From UBA4877 sp002399345 (lineage in GTDB: Bacteria > Bacillota > Thermoanaerobacteria > Thermoanaerobacterales > UBA4877), in assembly GCA_036752905.1 (NCBI GenBank), contig DAIORT010000014.1, positions 1 to 34,000 on the forward strand: a DNA stretch of 34,000 nucleotides, in the 5' to 3' direction. The notes under the pieces are model-generated. The model was given only the letters and a program-made list of their open reading frames with translations. It ran no database searches and was not told where the DNA came from. A program made the position numbers and the translations under genes. Positions 22,270 to 32,563 of the stretch are shown here, piece after piece (the stretch's first letter is position 1; each line of letters opens with the position of its first letter).

Positions 22270-24948
22270 CTACCATTTTCTGAATATATTATTAAGAGCA
22301 AATTCAAGTGAGGAAAAAACAATAACGATGGCCCAGCAGTCAAAGCCCAGCGGCGCCGTTTGAAATATTGCGCCCAGTGCCGGTACATATAAGACCACGA
22401 GCAGAAGTACAAAGGATGACAGGCAGGCCATTATCAAGTACTTATTTTTAAATATGCCGACCTCAAAGACGGTATGGACCTCGGAACGGCACTCCAATGC
22501 ATTTAATAGTTCTGCAACGATGAGTGTGGCAAAAGCTACTGTACGTGCCATGTCTATATTGCCGCCGGATAGGTACTGGGTCAGCGAAAATGATGCAAGG
22601 CTGCTTGCACCTATGATTAATCCGGAAAACAATATGTGCGGGCCCAATCCTCTGGAGAAAATACCTTCATCTGTAGGCCGGGCCGGTCTTTCCATTATGT
22701 CAGGATCAGGTGGATCCACACCCAAGGCCAGGGCGGGAAGGCCATCTGTTACTAAGTTTACCCATAATATTTGCAATGGAACCAAGGGCAGTGTCATGTT
22801 TATGGCTGTTGCCACAAACATCATGAGTATCTCTCCCAGATTGCAGGAGAGCAGATATCTTATGAACTTCCTTATATTATCATAAATAATTCTTCCTTCT
22901 TCTACCGCTTTGACTATGGAGTTGAAATTATCATCCAGCAGTATCATGCTGGCGGCCTCCTTGGCGACCTCTGTCCCTGATTTTCCCATAGCGATGCCGA
23001 TGTCGGCTTCTTTTAATGCGGGAGCGTCATTCACGCCATCGCCGGTCATGGCTACCACATAACCATTCTTTTTGAGCGCTCTTACAATCCTTAATTTGTG
23101 GCCGGGGTTCACCCGGGCATAGACCTTTATGCTACGTGAGTGCTTTTCCAATTCTTTGTCGTTTATTTTATCCATCTCATCGCCTGTTATTGCTTCATCC
23201 TTTTCACCGCATATTCCTATTTCCTTGGCTATGGCCATGGCGGTTACCTTATGGTCTCCCGTTATCATAACGGGCGTTATTCCTGCACGTTTACACGTCA
23301 TTACCGATTCGGTGACGCCTGCACGGGGCGGGTCAATCATTGCAGTGAGGCCTAAAAAGGTGAGTTTGGACTCTATCTCACCGGGATTCTTCATGTTTGG
23401 TTTGGAGCTTAGTTTTTTGTAGGCCAGGCCGAGCACCCTCATGGCGTTGCCCGCCAGCTGCGTATTCATGCTGTTTATTTTCTTTTTATTGGCCTGGCCC
23501 AGACTGGCCGTATTACTGCCTTTTTGATAAGTTGAACAGAGGTTGAGCAGCCTGTCCGGTGCCCCCTTTACGAAGACAAAGTACCCGTTTCCCGACTGAT
23601 ATACCATGCTCATCAATTTTCTGTCGGAGTCAAAGGGTATTTCACCTATCGGTTTAAAATGAGACAGCAGTTTTTCACGGGTATACCCCGCCTTGTATGC
23701 TGCTACCAGCAGCGCTATTTCAGTAGGATCTCCGATAACCTCCGCATCCGTCCTTCTTTTAACTTGCAGCTGTGCTTTGTTACACAATACGGCTGTCTTA
23801 AACATCATATCCATTGAAGGCTGCCTTTTTATATTCATTTTTTTGCCGGACGCAGAGAAATTCCCTGCAAATTCCAGGCCGGTTCCCGAGACATCGACGA
23901 TTTTACCATCAACATACATCTTTTTAACCGTCATCATGTTTTCAGTAAGCGTCCCTGTCTTATCTGAGCATATCATGTTGGCGCAGCCCAATGTCTCTAC
24001 TGCCGGCAGTTTTCTCACCATAGCATTACGCTTAAGCATATTCTGCACGCCTATGGCCAGAGCCACTGTTACGATTGCAGGTAGTCCTTCGGGTATGGCT
24101 GCAACCGCTAGGCTTATTCCCGCAAAGAACATATCATAAGCGGATTTTCCGTAAAGTATGCCGAGAATTACCATCAGCAAACATATGATCAGGCTCATAC
24201 CCACCAGCTGTTTACCTATCTTATCCAGCCTTTTTTGAAGAGGAGTGGTGTCGTCACTGATATCCTGAAGCATGTCTGCTATCTTTCCCATCTCTGTGTC
24301 CATACCCGTCGCTGTCACATAAGCCTTGCCATTGCCGCTTACTACCGGGCAGCCCATATAAACCGTGTTGGTTTTTGTCACACTGGTGAATTTGTTATCG
24401 GATATTGCGGCCATATTTTTTTGTACAGGCAGAGATTCCCCGGTAAGTAGTGACTCATTCATCGAGAGGTTGTTGGCCTCCGTGAGCACTGCATCCGCAG
24501 GGACGATGTCCCCAGCTTCCAGATATATGATATCCTGTGGAACCACCATATTTGACGGTAACTCAGCCAAGGTACCATTCCTAAATACGTGAGCCATGGG
24601 GGCGGACATTTCCTCTAAAGCCTCCAAAGACCGTTCCGTCCTGTATTCCTGTACAAATCCCATTATCGCGTTTAAAATTACGATAATTAATATGGCGGAT
24701 GCATCGATTACCTCACCAAGAAAGAACGAGATCACGGTGGCAGCTATGAGCACAAGTACAATGAAGTCCGTAAACTGACTAAAAAATATTTTGATGGCCG
24801 TCGGCTTCTTTTTCTTTTCCAGCTCGTTTAATCCAAACTGCTTTAGCCGTGCCTCGGCCTCGCTGTTTGTAAGACCGCCCGTGTTTATATTTCCTTTATA
24901 GATATAGGAGTTATCTTTTTCCGGGCGTTTATTTTTTGATTTCCGCAT
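22270..24948 (-). CDS. Calcium-transporting P-type ATPase (SERCA-type, P2A)
   Basis: An 892-residue ATP-driven cation pump in the cell membrane. The N-terminal cation ATPase domain is followed by M1-M2 (about 58-100), the actuator motif LLTGES (168-172) and M4 with PEGLP (286-290). The phosphorylated D329 lies in CSDKTGTLTE, the P domain carries TGDGVNDAPALKEADIGIAM, and six C-terminal helices follow. SERCA Ca2+ ligands are kept: Glu in PEGLP, Asn and Glu of M5 (CNLGE), and Asn-Thr-Asp of M6 (LWVNLVTDGLPALALG). Ca2+ export is therefore likely, though some relatives move Mn2+. The start follows AGGAGG on the minus strand. It stands alone, convergent with the DUF362 gene and divergent from the CRISPR locus. 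Confidence 0.95.
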   Translation of the reverse strand: MRKSKNKRPEKDNSYIYKGNINTGGLTNSEAEARLKQFGLNELEKKKKPTAIKIFFSQFTDFIVLVLIAATVISFFLGEVIDASAILIIVILNAIMGFVQEYRTERSLEALEEMSAPMAHVFRNGTLAELPSNMVVPQDIIYLEAGDIVPADAVLTEANNLSMNESLLTGESLPVQKNMAAISDNKFTSVTKTNTVYMGCPVVSGNGKAYVTATGMDTEMGKIADMLQDISDDTTPLQKRLDKIGKQLVGMSLIICLLMVILGILYGKSAYDMFFAGISLAVAAIPEGLPAIVTVALAIGVQNMLKRNAMVRKLPAVETLGCANMICSDKTGTLTENMMTVKKMYVDGKIVDVSGTGLEFAGNFSASGKKMNIKRQPSMDMMFKTAVLCNKAQLQVKRRTDAEVIGDPTEIALLVAAYKAGYTREKLLSHFKPIGEIPFDSDRKLMSMVYQSGNGYFVFVKGAPDRLLNLCSTYQKGSNTASLGQANKKKINSMNTQLAGNAMRVLGLAYKKLSSKPNMKNPGEIESKLTFLGLTAMIDPPRAGVTESVMTCKRAGITPVMITGDHKVTAMAIAKEIGICGEKDEAITGDEMDKINDKELEKHSRSIKVYARVNPGHKLRIVRALKKNGYVVAMTGDGVNDAPALKEADIGIAMGKSGTEVAKEAASMILLDDNFNSIVKAVEEGRIIYDNIRKFIRYLLSCNLGEILMMFVATAINMTLPLVPLQILWVNLVTDGLPALALGVDPPDPDIMERPARPTDEGIFSRGLGPHILFSGLIIGASSLASFSLTQYLSGGNIDMARTVAFATLIVAELLNALECRSEVHTVFEVGIFKNKYLIMACLSSFVLLLVVLYVPALGAIFQTAPLGFDCWAIVIVFSSLEFALNNIFRKW

Positions 24949-25134
24949 AGTGTGCCTCCTCTCATAACATGTATATTAGAATGAGCAATCGTAAATAACT
25001 ATATATTTTTTCATAATTTAGAGGGATTTGTAAGAAGTTTGTCGAATAAAAGATTGTGATTAATATAAAAATATTTTTTTTTATGTTTATGGACATGCTG
25101 TGACACCTCCTGATGCTAAAATAAAACAAAGGGG

Positions 25135-25899
25135 ATGGTAAACATCAGAGTAGTTATAAATTTTAATGCGGACAGGGATATAGTTCTGCCCGTAAACTAC
25201 AATCATATATTACAGGGTTTTATATACAGAAATATTACCGATAAGGCATATGCAAGTTTTCTTCACGACAGGGGTTATCAGGTGGACAGCAAGTGTTTTA
25301 AGCTATTTACATTTGGAAGATTGGAAGGGAGGTTTAAGATTTTCCCCGGAAAGATATTGATGGCGCCGCCACTTAGGCTTGTTGTTTCTTCCGCATTGGA
25401 GGATTTCATCAATGACTTCTGCGAGACTCTCCTGAAAAGGGATGATCAGAGGCTGCTGGATCAGCGGGTAAATATAGAGTCCATCAATGTGTTAAATAAA
25501 AGGATAACCGAGGATAAGCTCAAGATCAAGATGATGTCTCCTCTTGTAATGTACAGTACCGTCGACGTTAACAGTAAAAAACTTACATATTATTATACGC
25601 CGTGGGACGAGGAGATGCCCGGCCTATTGAGGGGGAATCTGCTTAATAAATACAAGGCCATAACAGGCAGAAGGGCAGAGGAAAAGGATTTTTCCATAAA
25701 GACCATAGGACCTAGGAACATGAAGTATAGAAAGACTTTAGATTATGAAGGCACTATTATAAAAGGGTGCATGGGGATTTACAAGATAAGTGGAGATCCC
25801 GAGCTTTTGCAGGTGGCCTACGACTGCGGGCTGGGGAGTAAGAGCTCTATGGGATTTGGATGTTTTGATATATTGGAAGGCGGTGATAAGAGTGCTTGA
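25135..25899 (+). CDS. cas6: CRISPR-associated endoribonuclease Cas6
   Basis: A 254-residue protein with the ferredoxin-like fold pattern of Cas6. The N-terminus RVVINFNADRDIVLPVNYNH and the Gly-rich loop GLGSKSSMGFGCF at the C-terminus are diagnostic. It cuts the pre-crRNA within the repeat and often stays on the crRNA 3' hairpin. An N-terminal His in NYNHILQG is a candidate for the general base. It is the first gene of a type I-B locus; cas8 overlaps its end by about 8 bases. The start is ATG at 25135, with AAAGGGG directly adjacent, which is closer than usual. Confidence 0.93.
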   Translation: MVNIRVVINFNADRDIVLPVNYNHILQGFIYRNITDKAYASFLHDRGYQVDSKCFKLFTFGRLEGRFKIFPGKILMAPPLRLVVSSALEDFINDFCETLLKRDDQRLLDQRVNIESINVLNKRITEDKLKIKMMSPLVMYSTVDVNSKKLTYYYTPWDEEMPGLLRGNLLNKYKAITGRRAEEKDFSIKTIGPRNMKYRKTLDYEGTIIKGCMGIYKISGDPELLQVAYDCGLGSKSSMGFGCFDILEGGDKSA

Positions 25900-27856
25900 G
25901 TCGATAAGGAATTTGGGCGGCCTGGCCTTGTCAGAAAATCCTGATGATTTTTTAAGCTCTTTGTATAAGGCTATACCTAAGATGAGGAATAAAAAACAGC
26001 AACACATAATGAAAATAAGCTTTGACAGCCGGAGAGAATCTGTATCTCTAACGGGTAAAGAGATAGACGAGACTACACAATCGGACTATATCTGGATAGG
26101 TAATGCCGATGGTGCTATGAGCCCACAGTGGTATTTTACCACGACTAAAGTAGAGTACCTACTCTCCCAGACCATACCCAACTATATTGACATGCTCGAT
26201 GAGGGTGATTACAAGGACAAATTCAAAGAAATACTAAATAAATTTTATGTGGATTTGGGAGAACAGAGTGGTATCAAGAATAGGTACAGGTATGTTCTTG
26301 ATTTAGAAAAATTCGGTATAGCAGATAGTGGTTGGCTGGACAGCACATATCAATCTGTAGGTAAAGATCCCAAGAAAATGGTAAAGGAAGTAAAAAAGAA
26401 GTTCATAGATTGGATGAAAATAGAAACGCCATATGCGGAAAATGAGATTTACCTGTATACGCTTTTAATAGACGGCAGAGTGCTGACCCGTGAAAGTAAA
26501 TATTTGGATTTGGTATCCAAGAAAAAAGTAGGAAGCATTTTTGAAGCTGCAAAGAAAGGCACGTGTTCCGTATGTGGTAGAGAAAATTCGGTGACTGATG
26601 ACACAACCAAATTTACAATGAAATACTATATGACTGATAAGATTGGATTTTCATCTGGTATCTCAGGTAATTTCATAAAGAACTTCCCTATATGCAAGGA
26701 GTGTTATACAAAGATATTAGTAGGTGAGGCCTATCTGAGTAATCATATGAGGACGAGCATAGGCGGATTACGTCTGTATATAATACCCGATTTGATATTT
26801 AAACCGGATATGGGTTTATTTAATATTGATGAATGGGCCATATATATAAAAGATAGCTTCAATTCTGCTGTATCCAAGGAAGGCATGGAAAAATTCGAAA
26901 GGAGTCTTAATCAATATCTTGCTCATGAACAATATAAAAACAGCTATATTTTAAATCTGCTCTTTTTCGAGAAAAATCAAGCTGAGTTCAAAGTATTAAA
27001 GCTCATTAAGGATGTACCACCATCACGGTTGGAGATTATAGATAAATGTTTTGGTGATGCTGCAAGAGCCATGGGAGGTATACTGGGCCAAGACAAGAGA
27101 TGGTATATCGATTTGGAAAATATATATTACCTTATACCCTTAAAGAAAAGCCAAAGGTCTTTAGAATATAGAAAGTTATTGGAGTTATATGATTCAATAT
27201 TCTCTGGGAAAATGGTATCCTATGACTTTTTGATAAAACAAGCAGTACAGCTATGTGGGGTTTATTACTTTGATGAATTTGGCCAGTATAACGTTAAATT
27301 ACTAAATGGTACAAGTTGGGATATAGCGTTGTCATATGTAATGATCCAGGAGAACTTGCTCATGGATGGGCTTAGGAGACTGGGTGTACTTAAAAAAGGA
27401 GGGAAAAAGATGGATTATGATTCTTTAAATGTGGATAAAGGAACTAAAAATTATTTTATAGAGATGGGTTATGATGAACCAAAGGCTGCTTTATTTTTGT
27501 TGGGAAATCTAATTGGTTCTGTTGCGTCTGAACAATGGAGGCGCAATATGAAGAATAAACCTATACTTAATAAACTCAACTACCAGGGAATGAGCTGGAA
27601 TAAAATACAGAGGTTTGTAGGTGAGCTGACAGAGAAAATGAGACAGTATGATGTATTTAGCCGTAACGAATCCGAGTTTGCGGAGTGTATGAGGCTTTTG
27701 GATATGGGTAAGGCAATGAACAAAGGAATGTGGCCGCTGAGTGACATTAAAAACATATATTATATACTCTCGGGATACGGTTATGAAACGGCCAAAATCA
27801 TGTATAAAAGCAAAGAAAACAATAATGAGGAGGAAGATGTAAATGAACAACAGTGA
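25892..27856 (+). CDS. cas8b: Type I-B Cascade large subunit Cas8b (Csh1/TM1802 family)
   Basis: A protein of about 654 residues, the large subunit that recognises the PAM and closes the Cascade complex. Motifs typical of the Csh1/TM1802 group are the start LESIRNLGGLALSE and a four-Cys zinc finger, CSVCGRE (C225, C228) with FPICKEC (C268, C271). The Lys-rich C-terminus is also typical. The open frame extends 34 codons upstream inside cas6. I chose GTG at 25892 (MLESIRNL); GTG at 25883 is the alternative and would add three residues. It overlaps cas7 by 14 bases. The sequence is far more divergent than its neighbours, as usual for Cas8. Confidence 0.86.
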   Translation: MLESIRNLGGLALSENPDDFLSSLYKAIPKMRNKKQQHIMKISFDSRRESVSLTGKEIDETTQSDYIWIGNADGAMSPQWYFTTTKVEYLLSQTIPNYIDMLDEGDYKDKFKEILNKFYVDLGEQSGIKNRYRYVLDLEKFGIADSGWLDSTYQSVGKDPKKMVKEVKKKFIDWMKIETPYAENEIYLYTLLIDGRVLTRESKYLDLVSKKKVGSIFEAAKKGTCSVCGRENSVTDDTTKFTMKYYMTDKIGFSSGISGNFIKNFPICKECYTKILVGEAYLSNHMRTSIGGLRLYIIPDLIFKPDMGLFNIDEWAIYIKDSFNSAVSKEGMEKFERSLNQYLAHEQYKNSYILNLLFFEKNQAEFKVLKLIKDVPPSRLEIIDKCFGDAARAMGGILGQDKRWYIDLENIYYLIPLKKSQRSLEYRKLLELYDSIFSGKMVSYDFLIKQAVQLCGVYYFDEFGQYNVKLLNGTSWDIALSYVMIQENLLMDGLRRLGVLKKGGKKMDYDSLNVDKGTKNYFIEMGYDEPKAALFLLGNLIGSVASEQWRRNMKNKPILNKLNYQGMSWNKIQRFVGELTEKMRQYDVFSRNESEFAECMRLLDMGKAMNKGMWPLSDIKNIYYILSGYGYETAKIMYKSKENNNEEEDVNEQQ

Positions 27857-28763
27857 GCTATTATTTATCTACGATGCTAAAATGTGCAACCCCAATGGTG
27901 ACCCTGATGATGAAAACAGGCCGAGAATGGACTATGACAGACAGAGAAATCTGGTAAGTGATGTCCGTCTGAAAAGATATATAAGGGATTACATGAAGGG
28001 AAATGATAATGATATCTATGTTACAAAGATTGATGATAAGGCTTTGGATGCTGGTAAAAGGTTAAAATTGTTGCTTGGTCATGAAGCAAAAAGGGATGAC
28101 ATACCGGAGATATTATCAAAACTTATAGATATAAGACTTTTCGGAGCTACAATGCCTATTAAAGGGGAGAAGAGGGGAGCAGGTACGTCACTTTCTCTTA
28201 CCGGTCCTGTTCAGTTTAACTGGGGATACTCTTTGAATAAGGTAGACCTTGTTGAAAGTAATGGTATAACATCAGAGTTTAGCGGTAAAGAGGGGAGCGA
28301 CTACGGAACCATAGGAAAAGACTACAGGATCTATTACTCTCTTATTGCATTTCACGGTATAGTAAGCGGCAAAAGAGCGCAGAAAACAGACCTTACCGAA
28401 GATGATATAAATATGTTTGACAAGGCATTAATAAAATCTATACCGCTGCAGGCTACCAGGAGTAAGATAGGTCAGTATCCCAGACTTTATGTGCGGCTGG
28501 AATACACCTCCGACGAGGACTTTATAGGAGACCTCAGGGGCTATGTAAACCTTGATAAAACCGAGTTATTGCGGGAGCCCACTGATTTTGCCATAGACCT
28601 CGGCCGGCTTAAAGACGTCTTGGAAAATAATACAGATAAGATTGCTAAGATTCATCTTTGGTATGATCAAGAAATGAAGTTTACTTCTAACGGTGTGAGC
28701 GGCAATGTTGAGGATCTTTTAGGGGAGGCACTGAAGAGCAAGACAGAAATCTTGAATTATTAA
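27843..28763 (+). CDS. cas7: Type I-B Cascade backbone subunit Cas7 (Csh2)
   Basis: A 306-residue RAMP protein, several copies of which polymerise along the crRNA. The N-terminus LLFIYDAKMCNPNGDPDDEN is the classic Csh2/Cas7b signature. FGATMPIKGEKRGAGTSLSL and the LTGPVQFNWGYSLNKV stretch are also typical. The ATG at 27843 lies within the last codons of cas8, behind GAGGAGGAAG, so translation is coupled. Confidence 0.95.
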   Translation: MNNSELLFIYDAKMCNPNGDPDDENRPRMDYDRQRNLVSDVRLKRYIRDYMKGNDNDIYVTKIDDKALDAGKRLKLLLGHEAKRDDIPEILSKLIDIRLFGATMPIKGEKRGAGTSLSLTGPVQFNWGYSLNKVDLVESNGITSEFSGKEGSDYGTIGKDYRIYYSLIAFHGIVSGKRAQKTDLTEDDINMFDKALIKSIPLQATRSKIGQYPRLYVRLEYTSDEDFIGDLRGYVNLDKTELLREPTDFAIDLGRLKDVLENNTDKIAKIHLWYDQEMKFTSNGVSGNVEDLLGEALKSKTEILNY

Positions 28764-28778
28764 AGAGGGACCAAAATT

Positions 28779-29546
28779 ATGGATATTAATAAATTGTTGA
28801 TTTTTGATGTATATGGCAGCATGGCTCATTTTAGGAAATTCTATACGAATTCTTCCTCCCTCTCGTATATGTTTCCTCCACGGACGACTGTAATAGGTCT
28901 GATTGCCGCTGTACTAGGAAGGGAAAGAGATACCTATTATGAGGAATTTTCTTCTGACAATTGCCGTATAGCTGTATCTGTCCGAACAAGATTGAGAAAG
29001 CTAATGCAAACAGTTAATTATCTTCAGACCAAAGGCACTGGCGGACTGAACGGCAGTAAGGGGCATACACAGATACCGCTGGAGATATTGCTTCCGGAGG
29101 AGAACATGATAGTGTACCGCATATATTTTTTGCATAATGATGCCCATCTTATGGACGAACTTAGTGAAAGGCTTAAGTTTGGCAGGTTCTTTTACCCCAT
29201 ATATATGGGCCTGTCAGAATTTATAGCGTCGGCGAGATTCGTGGATGAAATAACCGGTGGAGACATAGATGTGAAGCCGCCGGGAGGCAGTTATGATATC
29301 TGCAGCGTACTAAATAGCAATATGTTAGTGGATAGAGGACTTAATTTTGTTGATTCAGGTGGTGGAATACTGCAGTATATAAAGGAACTTATGCCTGCTG
29401 AGTTTGATAAGGACAGGAATGTAAAATCTACCGCTAATTTTATCTATGAGAAAAACTCCAATATTATATCCGGCAAATTCAATGTACCCGTGTATAACTT
29501 GAAGTATGACGGTCTTGAAGAAAATATAGTATTTATGGAGGAATAA
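28779..29546 (+). CDS. cas5: Type I-B Cascade subunit Cas5
   Basis: A 255-residue RAMP protein that caps the 5' handle of the crRNA. The N-terminus LLIFDVYGSMAHFRKFYTN, then SYMFPPRTTVIGLIAAVLGR, matches the Cas5 family (Cas5h/Cas5b of type I-B). It starts 15 bases after cas7 and ends 2 bases before cas3, within the same operon. Catalytic activity is not expected, since Cas6 is present for processing. Confidence 0.94.
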   Translation: MDINKLLIFDVYGSMAHFRKFYTNSSSLSYMFPPRTTVIGLIAAVLGRERDTYYEEFSSDNCRIAVSVRTRLRKLMQTVNYLQTKGTGGLNGSKGHTQIPLEILLPEENMIVYRIYFLHNDAHLMDELSERLKFGRFFYPIYMGLSEFIASARFVDEITGGDIDVKPPGGSYDICSVLNSNMLVDRGLNFVDSGGGILQYIKELMPAEFDKDRNVKSTANFIYEKNSNIISGKFNVPVYNLKYDGLEENIVFMEE

Positions 29547-29548
29547 TT

Positions 29549-32017
29549 ATGGAATTTTACTCACATGCAGATAGAGATAAGAGCGGAGTTATAACCTATA
29601 GGAAAAAACTAAAAGAACACCTTGGCGGGGTTGCTGAAGCTATGTGTGACATAATCCAGTGCTCACCTTTACAGGATAAAGAAGAGATCTATGACATAGG
29701 CCATATTGTTGGCCTGTGTCATGATTTTGGTAAGTATACAAAATACTTCCAGGGATACCTGCTGAATAATATAAATTATGGGGGAAAAAAGAACCACGGC
29801 TTCATATCCGCTCTTTTTTCTTCTTACCAGGCACAGCGGTTTTCCGGCAGTAACGAGTATATACCGCTGTTTGTATATTTGATGGTTCTGCATCATCATG
29901 GAGACCTTAAAAATATGGAGGCCGATTTGCCCAGTGCAAGGGAAGATGAAGCAAAAGAGAAGATAGATATATTAAAAATACAGCTAGAAGATATAAAAAG
30001 AAATATTGGTGACATAAAGCATGAGTATAGTGAAATGGATAAGACCATAGATGTAGACGGTTTCATGGAGAATTGGGAGGAATTTTATGGACAACTGTGC
30101 AGATCAAAATTTGTGTATTTAAACAAAAAACCTATTTACGGAAAAACAAAAATAAAAGATTCCCTGTACATGCTTTTTGTATATTCAGCCCTTATAGACT
30201 CAGACAAGCGGGATGCCGGCAGGGTTAAACCACCTCAAAGAATGCCTATACCCGAATCTATTGTCGATGATTACAGATGTGTCAGATTTTCTCATAATGA
30301 TGATGATCCTATGACTGCGGTTAGGGAAGGCGTATATAATTCAATAACCAATAATATCGAGAATATGGATTTAGATAATCACATATTGACTATCACTGCA
30401 CCTACAGGATCGGGCAAGACCCTTGCAGGTGTTTCAGCAGCACTTAAACTTAGGCACAGGCTGTCAAGAGGTGACTATGTTCCTAGGATAATCTATGCCT
30501 TGCCATTTACTAGTATTATTGATCAGAATTATGATGTGATAAGGGATGTTTTAAAAACCGGCATAAAGGACTTTGATAAAAACGAAAGTAATTACCTTAT
30601 TAAGCACCATTACCTCGCAGATATTAGATATACGGGAGATGATCAGGAGAGGCCGGTAGACGAAGCACTTGCCCTTATCGAGGCATGGGAGTCGGAGATA
30701 GTTGTCACCACATTCGTTCAGTTCTTTTACACTTTAATTGGTTACAGAAACCGTATGCTCAAAAAGTATCATAATATGGCGGGCTCGATTGTCATCCTGG
30801 ATGAGGTCCAGAACATACCCATGGAGTATTGGGATGATGTTGGGATGATTATGCGGTATGCATCGCAGTATCTGGGTATCTATATCATACTCATGACGGC
30901 AACCAAACCCCTGTTGTTTGCAGAGGGAGAGTATAGAGAACTAGTAGATGACCCCGACAGATACTTTAAGAATGACAATTTAAACAGAGTATGTCTGTAT
31001 CCTCATATGGAAGATGAATCCATTGATGAATTTGTTGATAAATTTATTGAATCATACGATACCGACAAGTCATATCTTATAGTTATGAATACAGTAGACA
31101 GTTCTTTGGATGTATTTAAGAAAGTTAAGCAGAGACTGAATGGCAATGAAAATAATTATATGTATTTATCAGCCAATATAGTTCCCTATCAACGTAAAAA
31201 AAGAATAGAAGATATAAGGGATAGATTGAAATCCGGGAAAAAATTAATAGTTGTATCCACTCAGGTGGTGGAGGCGGGTGTAGATATTGATATGGATGTC
31301 GTTATAAGAGATTTAGGTCCCTTTGACTCAATAATGCAGGTAGCCGGAAGATGTAATAGAGAGAATAAAGGCAGTAAGGGAGAAGTACATGTTTTCAACA
31401 TGGTGAGAGACAGCGGGAGTCATTATTATGAAAGAATCTATAAGAAGGTACATTGTGCTACTAGCAGTGAAGTCTTAAAGGGCCATGATGTGATAGAGGA
31501 AAAGGAATTTTTAGATATTATTAATGATTATTTTGCAAAAGCTGTTGATAGGACAGCGCAGACCAACGGGGCACTCTTGAAGGCTTTAGAAAAAATGAAT
31601 TTTAATGATAGAGATAATAGGGGTGATAAAAGCAAAGAGATTGAGTATGTCGCAGACTTTAGCCTTATAGATGAACTTCCAAACTATGTGGACGTATTTA
31701 TAGATACTGATGATACTTTGGATGTAAATATAGATGGGGAGAGACTTCAAAAACCCTCAGATATATGGAATAAATATATGGAAGATGTTGTGAAAATGCA
31801 GGATATAAATGTCAAGAGGATAAACTATCTCAAAATAAAGAAGTACCTCAGGGAATTCACAATCTCTATTAACAGGGATTATTCGCCAGAAAAGTTACAA
31901 GAAAAAGACCAAGAGTTGCAAAGAAAAAATAAAAGGTGTAATTTATACAGTCTACCGGAAAATTCATTTGGAACTTATTATGATGATACCATAGGCTATA
32001 AAAAGGTAAGGACCTAA
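29549..32017 (+). CDS. cas3: CRISPR effector nuclease-helicase Cas3 (HD plus SF2)
   Basis: An 822-residue single-chain Cas3. The N-terminal HD nuclease domain shows H24, H58-D59 (LCHDFGKY) and HHH at 115-117. The SF2 helicase follows: Walker A APTGSGKT (K290), motif II DEVQ (418-421), motif III MTATKP, then STQVVEAGVDIDMD and VAGRCNRENKG. It is recruited by Cascade to a recognised target, unwinds the DNA and degrades one strand. The HD and helicase are fused, so no separate cas3'' gene is needed. The DEVQ variant of the DExH box is common in I-B Cas3. It begins two bases after cas5. Confidence 0.96.
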   Translation: MEFYSHADRDKSGVITYRKKLKEHLGGVAEAMCDIIQCSPLQDKEEIYDIGHIVGLCHDFGKYTKYFQGYLLNNINYGGKKNHGFISALFSSYQAQRFSGSNEYIPLFVYLMVLHHHGDLKNMEADLPSAREDEAKEKIDILKIQLEDIKRNIGDIKHEYSEMDKTIDVDGFMENWEEFYGQLCRSKFVYLNKKPIYGKTKIKDSLYMLFVYSALIDSDKRDAGRVKPPQRMPIPESIVDDYRCVRFSHNDDDPMTAVREGVYNSITNNIENMDLDNHILTITAPTGSGKTLAGVSAALKLRHRLSRGDYVPRIIYALPFTSIIDQNYDVIRDVLKTGIKDFDKNESNYLIKHHYLADIRYTGDDQERPVDEALALIEAWESEIVVTTFVQFFYTLIGYRNRMLKKYHNMAGSIVILDEVQNIPMEYWDDVGMIMRYASQYLGIYIILMTATKPLLFAEGEYRELVDDPDRYFKNDNLNRVCLYPHMEDESIDEFVDKFIESYDTDKSYLIVMNTVDSSLDVFKKVKQRLNGNENNYMYLSANIVPYQRKKRIEDIRDRLKSGKKLIVVSTQVVEAGVDIDMDVVIRDLGPFDSIMQVAGRCNRENKGSKGEVHVFNMVRDSGSHYYERIYKKVHCATSSEVLKGHDVIEEKEFLDIINDYFAKAVDRTAQTNGALLKALEKMNFNDRDNRGDKSKEIEYVADFSLIDELPNYVDVFIDTDDTLDVNIDGERLQKPSDIWNKYMEDVVKMQDINVKRINYLKIKKYLREFTISINRDYSPEKLQEKDQELQRKNKRCNLYSLPENSFGTYYDDTIGYKKVRT

Positions 32018-32044
32018 GGTATATTTTCGTGAGGGTGATTCATT

Positions 32045-32548
32045 GTGGACGAAGATAACAGGGTAAACGGAACACTTATATGGTATTTCAATGTGTGCAA
32101 AAGAGAGGCCTGGCTTATGAGCCACAGTATTACGCCTGATGAATCAGACAATAATGTGGAGATTGGGCGCTTTATCCATGAAAAGAGTTTTAAAAGGGAT
32201 AATAAAGAAATATCAACTGCAAATTTTAAGGTTGATATACTGCGCAAGGAAAAGGGACAAATAGTGATAGGCGAGATGAAAAAAAGTTCAAGGTTAAAAA
32301 AGGTAGCCACCTGGCAGCTTAAATTTTATTTATATGGTCTAGAAAAAGAAGGTATAAAAGCAACTGGTGAGCTGCTGTTTCCTGAAGAGAAAAAGAAAAA
32401 TTCTATAGTGTTGAGTGACGAAGATAGAGAAGAACTTGATAAACAAATAAAAGAAATAAATAACCTGATAGCACAGCAAGAGCCACCCGCTCCAGCCAAA
32501 ATTAGTTTTTGCAGAAATTGCGCATATTCAGAGTTTTGTTGGGCTTAA
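32045..32548 (+). CDS. cas4: CRISPR adaptation nuclease Cas4
   Basis: A 167-residue RecB-like nuclease that trims prespacers and sets their PAM orientation with Cas1-Cas2. Four Cys for an iron-sulfur cluster are visible: C18 (VCKREAWL) and C156, C159, C165 in SFCRNCAYSEFC. Nuclease residues H45, D64 and the E77-x-K79 motif (GEMKK) are intact. The start is GTG at 32045 behind GTGAGGGTGAT. It precedes cas1 by 15 bases. Confidence 0.95.
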   Translation: MDEDNRVNGTLIWYFNVCKREAWLMSHSITPDESDNNVEIGRFIHEKSFKRDNKEISTANFKVDILRKEKGQIVIGEMKKSSRLKKVATWQLKFYLYGLEKEGIKATGELLFPEEKKKNSIVLSDEDREELDKQIKEINNLIAQQEPPAPAKISFCRNCAYSEFCWA

Positions 32549-32563
32549 AGGGAGGTGCAGTCT

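Noticed and set aside
22454..24778. Several plus-strand open frames of 60-148 codons
   Set aside because: They are all antisense to the Ca2+ ATPase gene, whose motifs are complete on the minus strand.
24949..25134. Riboswitch or ion-responsive leader before the Ca2+ ATPase
   Set aside because: The AT-rich divergent intergenic region shows no fold or motif I can recognise.
25790..25891. 34-codon N-terminal extension of cas8
   Set aside because: It lies inside cas6, which is clearly coding in another frame. GTG at 25892 gives the family-typical start.
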